From: CAVWTN01 sp963757945
GTDB lineage: Bacteria > Vulcanimicrobiota > Vulcanimicrobiia > Vulcanimicrobiales > Vulcanimicrobiaceae
NCBI GenBank assembly: GCA_963757945.1
Contig: CAVWTN010000002.1
Coordinates: 124,001-188,000 of the forward strand
Length of the DNA stretch: 64,000 nucleotides
Direction of reading: 5' to 3'
Below the pieces are notes generated by a model, which worked only from the letters and a program-made list of their open reading frames with translations, did not search any database and was not told where the DNA came from. A program made the position numbers and the translations under genes. Positions 18,072-27,541 of the stretch are shown here, piece by piece; within the stretch, counting starts at the first letter, position 1; each line of letters begins with the position of its first letter.

Positions 18072-19375
18072 CCGGCAAACAACGGCGGACGCGCACGATT
18101 CGGGTCGACGCCCTGGCCCGCGTGGAAGGCGAGGGCGCGCTGAACATCCAGATCAAGGACGGAACGGTGACGGAGCTCTCGTTCCGCATCTTCGAGCCGC
18201 CTCGCTACTTCGAAGCGCTGTTGCGCGGCCGTCCGTACGATGACGTCCCCGACATCGCCTCACGCATCTGCGGCATCTGCCCGATCGCCTACAATCTCGG
18301 CGCGAGCCTCGCGCTCGAGGACGCGTTCGGGGCCGCCGTCGACGGCGAGCTGCGCGCGCTGCGCAGGCTCGCATATTGCGGCGAATGGGTGCAGAGCCAC
18401 GTGTTGCACACGCACATGCTGCACGCGCCCGACTTCCTAGGCTATCAGGACGCCTTCGAGATGGCCAAACATCACCCCGGCATCGTCGAAGCGGCGCTCG
18501 GCGTCAAGAAGATCGGAAACGCGATCATGGAGGCGGTCGGCGGCCGCTCCGTGCATCCGGTGAACTTGCGCGTCGGCGGTTTTTACAAGGTGCCTCCGCG
18601 CTCCGCGATCCGCGCCTTGGCGGAGCCGCTGCGCCGCGCGCTCGACGGCGCGCTCGCAACGACCCGCTTCTTCAGCCGCTTCGAGTTCCCGGACTACGAG
18701 GACGACTACCTCTTCTTCGCGCTGCACGATCCCCACGAGTATGCGATCGACCGCGGGCAGATCGTCTCGAACCACGGCGCCGCGATCGCGACCCGCGATT
18801 TCGAGAATTATTTCGGCGAAGAGCACGTCGCGCATTCGACCGCTCTGCAAGGTTTCATCAAAGGCGAGGACCGGCCGTATCTGCTCGGGCCGCTCGCGCG
18901 CTACGCGCTCAACTACGAGCAGCTCTCGCCGCTGGCCAAGCAGCTCGCCTCCGAGGCGGGCTTGGGCAGCGTCGTGCGCAACCCGTTCAAGAGCTTGCTC
19001 GTGCGCGCGATCGAAACGGCGTACGCATTGGAAGAGGCCCTGCGGATCGTCGACGCCTACGAGGAGCCCGCCGCGCCGGCGATCCCGTTGAACGTGCGCG
19101 CGGGCCGCGGCTTCGGTATCACGGAGGCGCCGCGCGGCCTCTGCTATCACCGCTACGACGTCGACGCCGAGGGCCGCATCGCGAGCGCGACCATCGTGCC
19201 GCCGACGTCGCAAAACCAAAAGCAGATCGAACGCGATCTGCGAGGCGTCGTCGCGGCGAACCTCGCGCTCCCCGACGAGGACCTCAAGTGGCGCTGCGAG
19301 CAGACGATCCGAAACTACGACCCGTGCATCTCGTGCGCGGCGCACGCGCTGCGCTTCACCTGCGTTCGCGAGTGA
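18068..19375 (+). CDS. NiFe hydrogenase large subunit, group 3b (HyhL-like)
   Basis: Catalytic subunit, 435 residues, starting at a GTG that overlaps the small-subunit stop. The nickel ligands are C68 and C71 in RICGIC and C420 and C423 in DPCISCAAH; H426 is the usual cleavage position, leaving a nine-residue C-terminal extension for a maturation protease to remove. No hyp or protease genes are in the window. Group 3b enzymes are bidirectional NADP-linked hydrogenases; next to a nitrogenase locus an H2-recycling role is an inference. The 3' end overlaps arsM by 20 bp. Confidence 0.95.
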   Translation: MTGKQRRTRTIRVDALARVEGEGALNIQIKDGTVTELSFRIFEPPRYFEALLRGRPYDDVPDIASRICGICPIAYNLGASLALEDAFGAAVDGELRALRRLAYCGEWVQSHVLHTHMLHAPDFLGYQDAFEMAKHHPGIVEAALGVKKIGNAIMEAVGGRSVHPVNLRVGGFYKVPPRSAIRALAEPLRRALDGALATTRFFSRFEFPDYEDDYLFFALHDPHEYAIDRGQIVSNHGAAIATRDFENYFGEEHVAHSTALQGFIKGEDRPYLLGPLARYALNYEQLSPLAKQLASEAGLGSVVRNPFKSLLVRAIETAYALEEALRIVDAYEEPAAPAIPLNVRAGRGFGITEAPRGLCYHRYDVDAEGRIASATIVPPTSQNQKQIERDLRGVVAANLALPDEDLKWRCEQTIRNYDPCISCAAHALRFTCVRE

Positions 19376-20189
19376 GTGCGAGCGCGAGCGGTTTTCGCGC
19401 GCGGATGAACGCGCTCATGAACTTTCCGTCGACGCGGTCCCGGATCGCATCGACGTCTATGCCCTGTTCGGTGAGGAACGATTCGGCGTCTTCCGCGCGA
19501 TAGATCCGGGTCGGCTCGATGCCGACGTCCTCGAAGCCGGCTGCCGCGAGCTTCGCGCGATACTCTCCTTCGTCCAGGGCCCCTGCGATGCAGCCGACCC
19601 AGGCGAGCACGCTGCTTCGGATCTGCGGTTCCACTTCGCCCTTGGTCACGACGTCTGAAACGGCGAAGCGGCCGCCCGGCCGCAACACGCGAAACGCCTC
19701 GTGCAAGACGCGGTCTTTGTCGGCGCTGAGATTGATCACGCAATTGGAGATGATGACGTCGACCGAAGCGTCGGGCAAGGGGATCGCTTCGATTTCGCCT
19801 TTGAGGAACTCGACGTTCGCGACGCCTGCTCGCTGCTGGTTTTCGCGGGCCAGCGCCAGCATCTCGTCCGTCATGTCGAGGCCGTACGCTTTCCCGCCCG
19901 GGGCAACGCGGCGCGCGGAAAGGAGGACGTCGATGCCGCCGCCGCTTCCGAGATCGAGCACGGTCTCGCCGGGCTGCAGGTCCGCGAGCGCAGTCGGGTT
20001 TCCACAGCCGAGCGATGCGAGCAGCGCGCTTTCCGGCAGTTCGATCGTTTCCCGCTCGTCGTAGAGATTCGAGGTGATGGGGCTCTCGCCCGGCGAGCAG
20101 CACGACGTGCTCGAGCAGCACCCCGCGCCGGAGCGCACGCGCGCCGCAGCCTGTCCGTATCTCGCCTTCACCGCGTCCTTGATGTCCAC
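19356..20189 (-). CDS. arsM: arsenite methyltransferase
   Basis: SAM-dependent methylation of As(III) to volatile or exported methylarsenicals. The GTG giving MDIKDAVKARYGQAA is chosen as start because CTGGAGGATTC lies nine bases upstream. The SAM site is VLDLGSGGGIDVLL; arsenite-binding cysteines include those of AGCCSSTSCC and SNCVINLS, and the later WVGCIAGAL. About 277 aa, typical. Third gene of acr3-arsC-arsM; the promoter is upstream of acr3. Confidence 0.94.
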   Translation of the reverse strand: MDIKDAVKARYGQAAARVRSGAGCCSSTSCCSPGESPITSNLYDERETIELPESALLASLGCGNPTALADLQPGETVLDLGSGGGIDVLLSARRVAPGGKAYGLDMTDEMLALARENQQRAGVANVEFLKGEIEAIPLPDASVDVIISNCVINLSADKDRVLHEAFRVLRPGGRFAVSDVVTKGEVEPQIRSSVLAWVGCIAGALDEGEYRAKLAAAGFEDVGIEPTRIYRAEDAESFLTEQGIDVDAIRDRVDGKFMSAFIRARKPLALALTRERR

Positions 20190-20206
20190 GCTAGAATCCT
20201 CCAGAA

Positions 20207-20674
20207 TCACTTCAGCTTGCAAGTACTCGGCGCGATCGCCGGACGGCCGGCCCGCGGCGGGCGGCCCGCGCGCAGGTCGGATGCGAGCGCTCGGGCTTTC
20301 GCCCTCACGAGATCGCGAATCTCACGCAGCCGCTCCGGCGGCTGTCCTTTGGGATCGGGGATGCCCCAATCGTCATCGATGCGGCTCACGCCCTCGACAT
20401 CGCAGCCCATCGTGATGATGCGCTCGGCTCGCGCGGCGCTCGCCGCATCCAACAGTTTCGGACGCGCGCTCGAGATATCGTGACCATCCTCCGCCATCGC
20501 CGCAACGACGCCGGGATCGGGCCGTTCCGCGGCGACCGTTCCGGCCGAGGCGACCTGCACGAGATCGCCGGCGAACGCGCGCAGATAGGCTTCCGCCATC
20601 TGGCTGCGCCCGGTATTATGCCGGCAGACGAACAGCACCAGCGGCCGCAGGCTCGACTCCTCGGCTTGATTCAC
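20207..20674 (-). CDS. arsC: arsenate reductase, low-molecular-weight phosphatase family
   Basis: Reduces arsenate to arsenite. The CX5R loop is C17-R23 (VCRHNTGRSQMAEA). The second redox Cys is probably C91 in ITMGCDVEG. The thioredoxin-coupled family normally has a further Cys seven residues after it; here that position is not Cys (DVEGVSRI follows), so the reductant may be a low-molecular-weight thiol, or the last Cys (TCKLK tail) may take part. Starts two bases after acr3 ends. Confidence 0.9.
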   Translation of the reverse strand: MNQAEESSLRPLVLFVCRHNTGRSQMAEAYLRAFAGDLVQVASAGTVAAERPDPGVVAAMAEDGHDISSARPKLLDAASAARAERIITMGCDVEGVSRIDDDWGIPDPKGQPPERLREIRDLVRAKARALASDLRAGRPPRAGRPAIAPSTCKLK

Positions 20675-20675
20675 G

Positions 20676-21716
20676 TCAATCCTCCGTCCGAAACGTCGCG
20701 CGCCGCGCGAAGGCGACCTGCACGAGCAGCAGCATCACGGGAACTTCGATCAGCGGGCCGATGACCGCGGCGAATGCCTCACCCGAATCGATTCCGAACA
20801 GCGCGATGCACACGGCGATCGCGAGCTCGAAGTTGTTGCTGGCCGCAGCGAGCGAGAGCGCCGTCGTGCGCCCGTAGTTGCCGCCGGCCCGCTTCGCCAT
20901 CGCGAACGAGAGCGCGAACATCGCGATGAAATAGAGCGTCAGCGGCACCGCGACGATCAGCGCGTCCAGCGGATGCGCCACGATGCGGGCCCCCTGCAGC
21001 GAGAACATCGCGACGATCGTCGCGAGCAGCGCCACGAGCGTGATCGGCGCGATGCGCGGAACGAAGCCGTCGTCGTAGCGAACGGCCCCGAGGCGCGGCC
21101 GCAGCAGCGCCCGAGTGAGAGCGCCGGCAGCGAACGGTAGTCCGAGATAGATCGCGACATTCTTCGCGACGTCCGCCGGCGCGAGGTGGATCGTCAGCCC
21201 GGGCAGCCCGGCGAGCGGCGGCAGAACCGTCAGGAAGAGATAGGCGTACGCCGCGTACGCGAAGATTTGGAAAATCGCGTTGAACGCGACGAGCGCGGCG
21301 GTGTATTCGCGATCGCCCCCGGCGAGTTCGTTCCAGACCACGACCATCGCGATGCAGCGCGCGAGCCCGATCATGACGAGCCCCGCGAAGTACTCCGGAT
21401 ACGCGTGCAAGAAGACCGCCGCGAGAGCGAACATCAGCACGGGCCCGATGATCCAGTTCTGCACCAGCGAGAGCCCGAAGAGCCGAACGTCGCGGAAAAC
21501 GGCCGGGAGCGCTTCGTATCGGACGCGAGTGAACGGCGGATACATCATGGCGATGAGGCCGATCGGCACGAGCGCCGCCGGCACCCGCAGGCCCGCGGCG
21601 CCAAGCCCGACTCCGAGCAGCATCGCGGCCACGATCCACAGCGTCAGGTACCGATCCAGCGCCGAGAGCCTGGAACCCGACGGCGCAAGCGCGGCTTGCG
21701 CCGCAACGGCGCTCAT
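20676..21716 (-). CDS. acr3: arsenite efflux permease Acr3
   Basis: Ten-TM arsenite exporter of the BART superfamily, 346 aa. The family signature GLARCIAMVVVWNELAGGD with its essential Cys in the fourth TM is present, as is NNFELAIAVCIALFG near the end. First gene of the arsenic operon; the promoter and palindromic operator lie 33-73 bp upstream. No arsR gene was found near, so the repressor must be elsewhere. Confidence 0.95.
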   Translation of the reverse strand: MSAVAAQAALAPSGSRLSALDRYLTLWIVAAMLLGVGLGAAGLRVPAALVPIGLIAMMYPPFTRVRYEALPAVFRDVRLFGLSLVQNWIIGPVLMFALAAVFLHAYPEYFAGLVMIGLARCIAMVVVWNELAGGDREYTAALVAFNAIFQIFAYAAYAYLFLTVLPPLAGLPGLTIHLAPADVAKNVAIYLGLPFAAGALTRALLRPRLGAVRYDDGFVPRIAPITLVALLATIVAMFSLQGARIVAHPLDALIVAVPLTLYFIAMFALSFAMAKRAGGNYGRTTALSLAAASNNFELAIAVCIALFGIDSGEAFAAVIGPLIEVPVMLLLVQVAFARRATFRTED

Positions 21717-21748
21717 CTCGAATCAGTCCCTTGCATCGACATACGTCG

Positions 21749-21789
21749 ATTCTACTGGTTATATTGATCAACGTCAATATAACCAGTAG
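21749..21789 (-). promoter_or_regulatory. ars promoter inside perfect palindrome (probable ArsR-type operator)
   Basis: Perfect 15-bp inverted repeat CTACTGGTTATATTG (21752-21766) and CAATATAACCAGTAG (21775-21789) with an 8-bp spacer. On the minus strand it contains a -35 TTGACG (21777-21772), 17 bp, and a -10 TAGAAT (21754-21749) pointing into acr3. The core with ATTGAT and GTCAAT resembles ArsR/SmtB sites. A bound dimer would cover the whole promoter. Confidence 0.8.
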
Positions 21790-21820
21790 TTCTCCGGTGG
21801 CTACCGCGTCTACGGTCGCG

Positions 21821-22594
21821 CTATTTCCGCGGAGCCGCAGGTTCGGCGGGAACCGGCGCGGGCGCCTCGCCGGACCCGGGCGCGGCGCAGGCCGGGACCG
21901 CCTCGATGACCGCTCGTGCCGCCCCGCGCTCGACCGTTTCGATCCGGCTCTGTTGCGCTTCGAGATCGCGCGCGGCGGAGTCGTAGACGGTGTGATTAAG
22001 CGTCGTGCCGGAGAGATTTCCGGGTTCGAACAGGGGGACCGGGGAGCGATCCGAGATCCCCGCGGCGTTGATGTAGCGCGAGGGCATGACGGCCGAAGGA
22101 CGGCCGCGCCCCTCGGGGCCGACGGCCCCGGCCATGCCGACATCGTGCTCGGACTGCATCTGCCCCATCAAGTCCGTTTCGAGCGCTCCCGCCAGCAGAT
22201 TCAATGCCGCTTGCTGCTCGGTCGCGACCGCCTGCAGGCGCGCCGCGAGTTCGGCCGCGCCCGCATCGCCGAGAAGTGCTTGCACGACGCGCGCATCGTG
22301 CGCCGCGGCGGAGACGACTTGATTGAGATACCAGCGATCCGCCTCGAGCCGCGCCGCACTCCCGGAAGCGGTGTCCGCACCCATCTTCAACAGCGCGCGA
22401 TGACCCGCGCCGATCGCATCGTCGGTCTTCAGTAAACCCTGCACCGCCGGCGCGATACGCCTTCCGAGCACGCTGCACGATAGCGACGAACGCACCCGCG
22501 CGATCTCTGTGAGGCCCCCGGCGGAACCGTCATCCGGGGCGGCCGGGGCCGGCGAGGCGAGCGCGATCGCGGCGGCGAGCAGGATCGAGATCAT
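21821..22594 (-). CDS. exported helical hypothetical protein
   Basis: 257 residues with a short signal peptide (MISILLAAAIALASPAPA). The mature protein is Ala-rich and mostly helical (AAELAARLQAVATEQQAALNLLAGALE) and ends in a Pro/Ala tail. No family was recognised. It lies 94 bp downstream of the efflux genes in the same direction and may belong to that transcript. Confidence 0.6.
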   Translation of the reverse strand: MISILLAAAIALASPAPAAPDDGSAGGLTEIARVRSSLSCSVLGRRIAPAVQGLLKTDDAIGAGHRALLKMGADTASGSAARLEADRWYLNQVVSAAAHDARVVQALLGDAGAAELAARLQAVATEQQAALNLLAGALETDLMGQMQSEHDVGMAGAVGPEGRGRPSAVMPSRYINAAGISDRSPVPLFEPGNLSGTTLNHTVYDSAARDLEAQQSRIETVERGAARAVIEAVPACAAPGSGEAPAPVPAEPAAPRK

Positions 22595-22687
22595 CTTCCG
22601 CTATTCCACTCGCCGCCCGGCCGCCCTCGCAGGCCGGACTCGCGCCTGGGAGGTTCGAGCGAACGGCCGCCTACGCCGCCACAGCAC

Positions 22688-23068
22688 TCATTTCACGTCG
22701 ATGCTGACGGCGGCCGTGCCGGTCTTCGCGCCGGACTTCGCGCTGATTCGCAGGCGCCAGGTCGTCGCGTCCGTCAGGTTGGTCAACGCGCTGTACGTTC
22801 CGTCGCCGTTGTCGGTGGCGGTCAGCGTTGGACCCGCCATCGACATGGCGGGCATATCGGTCTTGATGCTGACCTTCGCGCCGCGTACCGGCTTGCCGTT
22901 CTCGGAGACGGCGACGACGATCGTGGTGGGGCCCGTCTTCGGCGGGTTCGGGGAGACGCTCGCGGCGACCGCGAGAGCCGGCGCGGCCGCGCCGCTTACG
23001 GACGGCGCGGTGAACGCCGCGAGCGCCAATGCGCCTGCGAGCGTTGCGAGAAGGGATGTGCGCTTCAT
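22688..23068 (-). CDS. periplasmic YtkA-like immunoglobulin-fold protein
   Basis: 126 residues: signal peptide (MKRTSLLATLAGALALAAFTAPSVSG) followed by an Ig-like YtkA/FixH-type domain with SVSPNPPKTGPTTIVVAVSENGKPVRGAKV and a Met-rich DMPAMSMAGP strand that could bind copper or silver. Such domains accompany heavy-metal efflux systems. Start overlaps the TolC gene end by ATGA-type spacing. Confidence 0.78.
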   Translation of the reverse strand: MKRTSLLATLAGALALAAFTAPSVSGAAAPALAVAASVSPNPPKTGPTTIVVAVSENGKPVRGAKVSIKTDMPAMSMAGPTLTATDNGDGTYSALTNLTDATTWRLRISAKSGAKTGTAAVSIDVK

Positions 23069-24369
23069 GGGCTAGCCTTTCCGATGGTTGCGGTTGGGGT
23101 GAAATCACGATCGCCGGCGGCATGCCGCACCGCGGCGATCGCGTCGTCGTTGCGCGCCAGCGCGCGCAGCGCGGTTTCGCGCGCGTTCGCGGCAACCGCG
23201 AGCGCGTCGAGCACTTCGAGTTCGATCGCCTTGCCGACGCTTTCGCGCAGCCGCGCGACGCGCAGCCCTTCCTCGGCATCGGCGCGCACCGATGCCGCGG
23301 TCGCCAGATTGCGTTGCGCCGCTTCGTACTCGCGCCAGGCATCGGCCACGTCGCGCCGCGCCGAGACGAGCGTGCGTTCGTAGTCGATGCGCGCACGCTC
23401 GGCGTCCGCGCTCGCTCGATGAAAGGCGGCGCTGCGCGTTCCGCCGTCGACGATCGGGAGCGTCACGGTCGCGGCGATTTGGCCGCCGGCCGCGCCGAGC
23501 GCGGGGTTCGACGTGCCGTTGTAGGTCTGGCCGGTCAGCGCGAGCGCCGGCGCATATGCCGCGCTCGCGGCTCCGATCCGCGTGCGGCCCGCGTCCCAGC
23601 GCCCGCGCATGGCGAGGACGTCGGGCCGCAGGTCGGCGCGGCGGAGCCACGCGTCGCGGCCGCCCTCGAGTTGCCACGGAACGAGCGCATCGGCGAGCGC
23701 GGGCGGCGCTTCGAGATCGAGATCCAGCAGCGCCGCGAGGTCGGTCAGCGCGCGATCGCGTTCAGCCCCCGCATCCTCGAGCATCTGTTGCGCGGCGGCG
23801 AGCGCCGCCCGGTCGCGCGCCAAGAGATAGCGCGGAGCCTTGCCCGCATCGACGCGCTGCCCGTTCAACCGCAGATGTTCTTCTTGGTCGCGCACGCCCG
23901 TGGCGCGCACCGCAACGATGCCCTCCGCGAGCTGCGCGCGGTGGTAGGCCAGGACCACCGCGAACGCGGCGTCGCTGCGCGCCGCCTCGATGTCCTCGCG
24001 GGTTGCCGAGGCGTCGAGCCCGGCGGCGTGCGCGTTCGCGAACGCCGCGGCGTTGACGAGCGGCACGTTGACGTTCGCCGAAGCGTAGGCTTGGCGAGCG
24101 ACCGGCATCCCGAGCTCCGGGAGATTGACGTCCGTCGCCGTCGCGGAGAGCGAGATCTGCGGAAGGCTCGCGGCGCGCTGCGCCGCGGCGTCGGCGGCGG
24201 CGCCGCGAGCCTGCGCGGACGCCATGCGAACGTCGAAGCCGGCGCTCTGGACGCGTTGCAGCGCGCCGGCGAGCGTCAACCCGCCGGGCCAGCGAACGGT
24301 CTCGGCCGCCGCTGCGGCCGGCAGCGCGCTCGATGCGAGCGCAAGCGCGAACGCGATCCGTTTAAGCAT
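23065..24369 (-). CDS. outer-membrane efflux protein, TolC/CusC family
   Basis: 434 residues with a signal peptide (MLKRIAFALALASSALPAAAAA) and the two OEP repeats of TolC proteins: long coiled-coil helices of alternating A, R, E and L (for example ARDRAALAAAQQMLEDAGAERD). It forms the trimeric exit duct for the RND pump encoded just upstream, whose 3' end it overlaps by 8 bp. Confidence 0.9.
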   Translation of the reverse strand: MLKRIAFALALASSALPAAAAAETVRWPGGLTLAGALQRVQSAGFDVRMASAQARGAAADAAAQRAASLPQISLSATATDVNLPELGMPVARQAYASANVNVPLVNAAAFANAHAAGLDASATREDIEAARSDAAFAVVLAYHRAQLAEGIVAVRATGVRDQEEHLRLNGQRVDAGKAPRYLLARDRAALAAAQQMLEDAGAERDRALTDLAALLDLDLEAPPALADALVPWQLEGGRDAWLRRADLRPDVLAMRGRWDAGRTRIGAASAAYAPALALTGQTYNGTSNPALGAAGGQIAATVTLPIVDGGTRSAAFHRASADAERARIDYERTLVSARRDVADAWREYEAAQRNLATAASVRADAEEGLRVARLRESVGKAIELEVLDALAVAANARETALRALARNDDAIAAVRHAAGDRDFTPTATIGKASP

Positions 24370-27300
24370 GTTCCACCTCGGCGGCTGCGCCCGCTCGCGC
24401 GAAACGCCTGCGCAGGCCCGCGCCGAGATCGTCGAGAGCGTCGTGTAAGACGGGAACGATGAACAGCGTCAGGATCGTCGAGACGGTCAGGCCGCCGATG
24501 ATCGCCGTCGCGAGCGGCGAGAACGCATCGATCCCGGTCTTCGGGAAGAACGCGACCGGGACGAGCACGATCAAACTCACGATCGTCGTCATCAGAATCG
24601 GGCGCAGACGAATCGGCCCGGCCTCGAGGATCGCCTCGCGCCGCGAGAGCCCTTCGGCGCGCTTGTGCAGGATCAAGTCGAGCAACAGGATCGCGTTGCT
24701 GACGGCCATGCCGTTCGCGACGACGATGCCGAGAATCGAGACCGTCGAGAAATTCTGGCGCGCGAGCAGCAAGCCGCCGAACACGCCGAGGAGCTCGAGC
24801 GGGATCGCGAGCAGCATCACGAGCGGTTGCGAGAGCGAACGGAACTGCGCCATCAGCAGCAAGAAGACGAAGACGATCGCGAGCAGCATCGAGTCGATCA
24901 GCCGCTTGAAGCTCTGATCCATCTCCGTCATGTCGCCGCGGACCGCCATCCCGTACCCGCGCGGGAACGAGATCTGCGCGGTCGCCTGCATCACGACATC
25001 CATATCGAGCGCCATCTCGCCGCGCGAGCCCTTGCGATAATAGCCGAGAACCGAGACGCTGCGGCGCAGGCCGTCGTGTTCGATCAGCGTCGGGCCTTCG
25101 CTGCGTTGGATCCGGGCGATGCTGCCGAGCGGGACGCTCACGCCGTCCTTCCCCACGATCTGCACGCGGGCGAGGTCGCCGGACGTCGCGCGGTCGCCTT
25201 CGGCGTAACGCACGAGAATGGTATCGTGCCGCAGGTTCCCCGGATTGAAGTATTCCGTCGTCGGGCCGCCGTGCGTCGCGTAATACGCTTGCTGCTGCAC
25301 GTCGGCGGGCGAGAGCCCGAGTTGCGCCGCGCGAGCGCGATCGACGATCAGCCGCTCCTGCGGTTGGCCGAGCGTCGCCGAGGTCGAGACTTGCACGAGC
25401 CCAGGGACGTTCTTCGCGACGTCCGCGACCTGCGCGGCGAGGCGGTGCAGCGTCACGAGGTCCGGGCCGTAGAGCACGATCTCGACGGGGGCCGCGTTGC
25501 TCGCCATCACGTCGCTGCCCATCTCCTTGAGCGCGAGGCGGCGAATTCCGGGGACGGTCCGCATCGTCTCGGCATAGACGGCATCCATCACCTGCCAGAT
25601 CGTCTCGCGGCGGCGCTCTTTCGGAACGAACGTGACGAGATACGAAGCGGCGTTCGCGCCGTTCATCGCCTGCCCCGTGACGTAGCCGCTCGCCGCTTGT
25701 TCGCCGATCTCGCCGGAGACGCGCTCGACCTCCGGGCGTTTGCGCAGGATCGCCTCGAAGGCGCGCGCCTTTTCGTTCGTCGCCGCGAACGACGTGCCGG
25801 GTTCCGTCTCGAGATAGGCGGAGGCTTGCCCCGTATCGGCGAGCGGCATCATCTCGCTGCCGATGAAGCCGAACGCGGCGACCGCGACGTAGATCGCGAG
25901 CGCGCCGCCGGCGAGCACGGCGCCGCGGCGATCGAGCGCCCAGGCGAGGCCCTGCCGGTAGCGATCTTCCAAGCGTTGCAGTGCATCGTGGACCGGGCGC
26001 AAGAAGCGCGCGACCACGACGTCGAGCCGCGTGCGCAACGCTCCGACGACCGGGCGTTGCGGATCGAACAGCCACGCCGCCAGCAGCGGCGTGAGCGTGA
26101 CCGAGACCGCGAGCGATGCGAGCAGCGCGAAGACGATCGGCCAAACGAGACCGACGAACATGATCTGCGTGATCCCGCCGCTGACGAGCAGCGGCACGAT
26201 CGCGAGCGCCATCACTCCGGTCGCCGCCGCGATCGGCAAGATAACGTCGAGCGTTCCGCGCACCGCCGCGGAGGCCGCCGTTTCGCCTGCCTGCATCCGG
26301 CGATGGATCGCATGGATGACGACGATCGAATCGTCGACGAGCCGCCCGATCGCGAGCAGCAGCCCGATCAGCGTCGAACTGTTGATCGAAAAGTGCATCG
26401 GCCAGAACAGCAGGACCGCGAGGCCCAGGCACGTCGGGATCGAGGTCATCACGATCAGCGTCGCGCCTGCGTCCTCGAGAAAGATCAAGAGGACGATCCC
26501 GGCGAGGACGACGCTGACGATCAACTCTTCAAGCATGTTCCGGGTGAGCGCATCGACGAAGCGCGCGTTATCGTAGGCGACCGTGAACGTCAGGCCCGGA
26601 TGATCGCGCTCGATGCGCGCGATCCGCTCGTTGACCGCCGCGAGGACGCGAGGAGAACTCGCCGAGGGTTCCTCGACGACCGAGACTTCGACGGCGTCCT
26701 TCCCGTTGAAGCGATAGGCGGCGCGCTGTTCGGCGGCGCCGTCTGCGATCTGCGCGACGTCGCGCAGGTAGACGGTGCGCTCGCCGCCCGCCATCAGCGG
26801 ATAGGCGGCGAGGTCGCTCGCGCTTTGCACGCGCTGATCGCCGCGGACGATGCTTTCACGTCCTGCGCCGGTGAGCGTCCCCGCCGAGCGGCTGACGTTC
26901 TGCCGGTCGAGCGCATCGCGGACGTCGAGCGGCGAAAGGCCGACCGCCGCGAGCGCGTTGCGATCGACGGTGACTTGGAGTTGGCGCTGCAGGCCGCCGA
27001 ACGGATAGACGTTCTGAACGCCTTCGACGCTCTTGAGATCGGCGACGACTTCGTTCGACACGAACTCGCGCAAGCGCACCGGGTCCCAGCCGATCGCGCT
27101 GACGGCGAACTGGACGACCGGCGTGTTGAGCGGATCGACCGGGACGACGTAAGACGGCTTGAGGTTCGCGCGATCGTAGGGGAGATCGGCTTGAGCCTGC
27201 TGCGTCAGTTGCTGCACGTCGACCAGCGCGCGCTGCATATCGGTCCCGTACGGGAACTGCAGCGTCACGGTCGAGAGGTCGCGCTGCGAGATCGAGCGGA

Positions 27301-27541
27301 TGAAGCGCACGCCTTTGAGGTCGGTCATGCGCTGCTCGATCGGGCGGCTGAAGTATGTCTCGACGTCTTCGGGCGCGTAGCCCGGCGTCATCGTGATCAC
27401 CGAGATCAGCGGGCTCGGGACGTACGGCATCATGCGCGTCGGCAAGATCGCGAGCGCCGTCGCGATCGCCGCCGCGACGAGTCCGATGTAGAGCGCGATG
27501 ACCGCGTAGGAGTGCTGCAGGGACCACTTCGGAAGATTCAC
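24362..27541 (-). CDS. RND efflux pump, inner-membrane subunit
   Basis: 1059-residue proton-driven pump. TM1 is at residues about 10-32, the porter domain follows (PGYAPEDVETYFSRPIEQRM), and the proton-relay TM4 carries the paired Asp in LLAIGRLVDDSIVVIHAIHRR. The second half repeats this plan (ILGIVVANGMAVSNAILLLDLILHKR). Length and the Met-poor channel do not clearly separate a metal (CusA) from a drug exporter; context with YtkA domains suggests metal or another toxic cation. One transcript with adaptor, TolC and regulators. Confidence 0.93.
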   Translation of the reverse strand: MNLPKWSLQHSYAVIALYIGLVAAAIATALAILPTRMMPYVPSPLISVITMTPGYAPEDVETYFSRPIEQRMTDLKGVRFIRSISQRDLSTVTLQFPYGTDMQRALVDVQQLTQQAQADLPYDRANLKPSYVVPVDPLNTPVVQFAVSAIGWDPVRLREFVSNEVVADLKSVEGVQNVYPFGGLQRQLQVTVDRNALAAVGLSPLDVRDALDRQNVSRSAGTLTGAGRESIVRGDQRVQSASDLAAYPLMAGGERTVYLRDVAQIADGAAEQRAAYRFNGKDAVEVSVVEEPSASSPRVLAAVNERIARIERDHPGLTFTVAYDNARFVDALTRNMLEELIVSVVLAGIVLLIFLEDAGATLIVMTSIPTCLGLAVLLFWPMHFSINSSTLIGLLLAIGRLVDDSIVVIHAIHRRMQAGETAASAAVRGTLDVILPIAAATGVMALAIVPLLVSGGITQIMFVGLVWPIVFALLASLAVSVTLTPLLAAWLFDPQRPVVGALRTRLDVVVARFLRPVHDALQRLEDRYRQGLAWALDRRGAVLAGGALAIYVAVAAFGFIGSEMMPLADTGQASAYLETEPGTSFAATNEKARAFEAILRKRPEVERVSGEIGEQAASGYVTGQAMNGANAASYLVTFVPKERRRETIWQVMDAVYAETMRTVPGIRRLALKEMGSDVMASNAAPVEIVLYGPDLVTLHRLAAQVADVAKNVPGLVQVSTSATLGQPQERLIVDRARAAQLGLSPADVQQQAYYATHGGPTTEYFNPGNLRHDTILVRYAEGDRATSGDLARVQIVGKDGVSVPLGSIARIQRSEGPTLIEHDGLRRSVSVLGYYRKGSRGEMALDMDVVMQATAQISFPRGYGMAVRGDMTEMDQSFKRLIDSMLLAIVFVFLLLMAQFRSLSQPLVMLLAIPLELLGVFGGLLLARQNFSTVSILGIVVANGMAVSNAILLLDLILHKRAEGLSRREAILEAGPIRLRPILMTTIVSLIVLVPVAFFPKTGIDAFSPLATAIIGGLTVSTILTLFIVPVLHDALDDLGAGLRRRFARAGAAAEVEHA

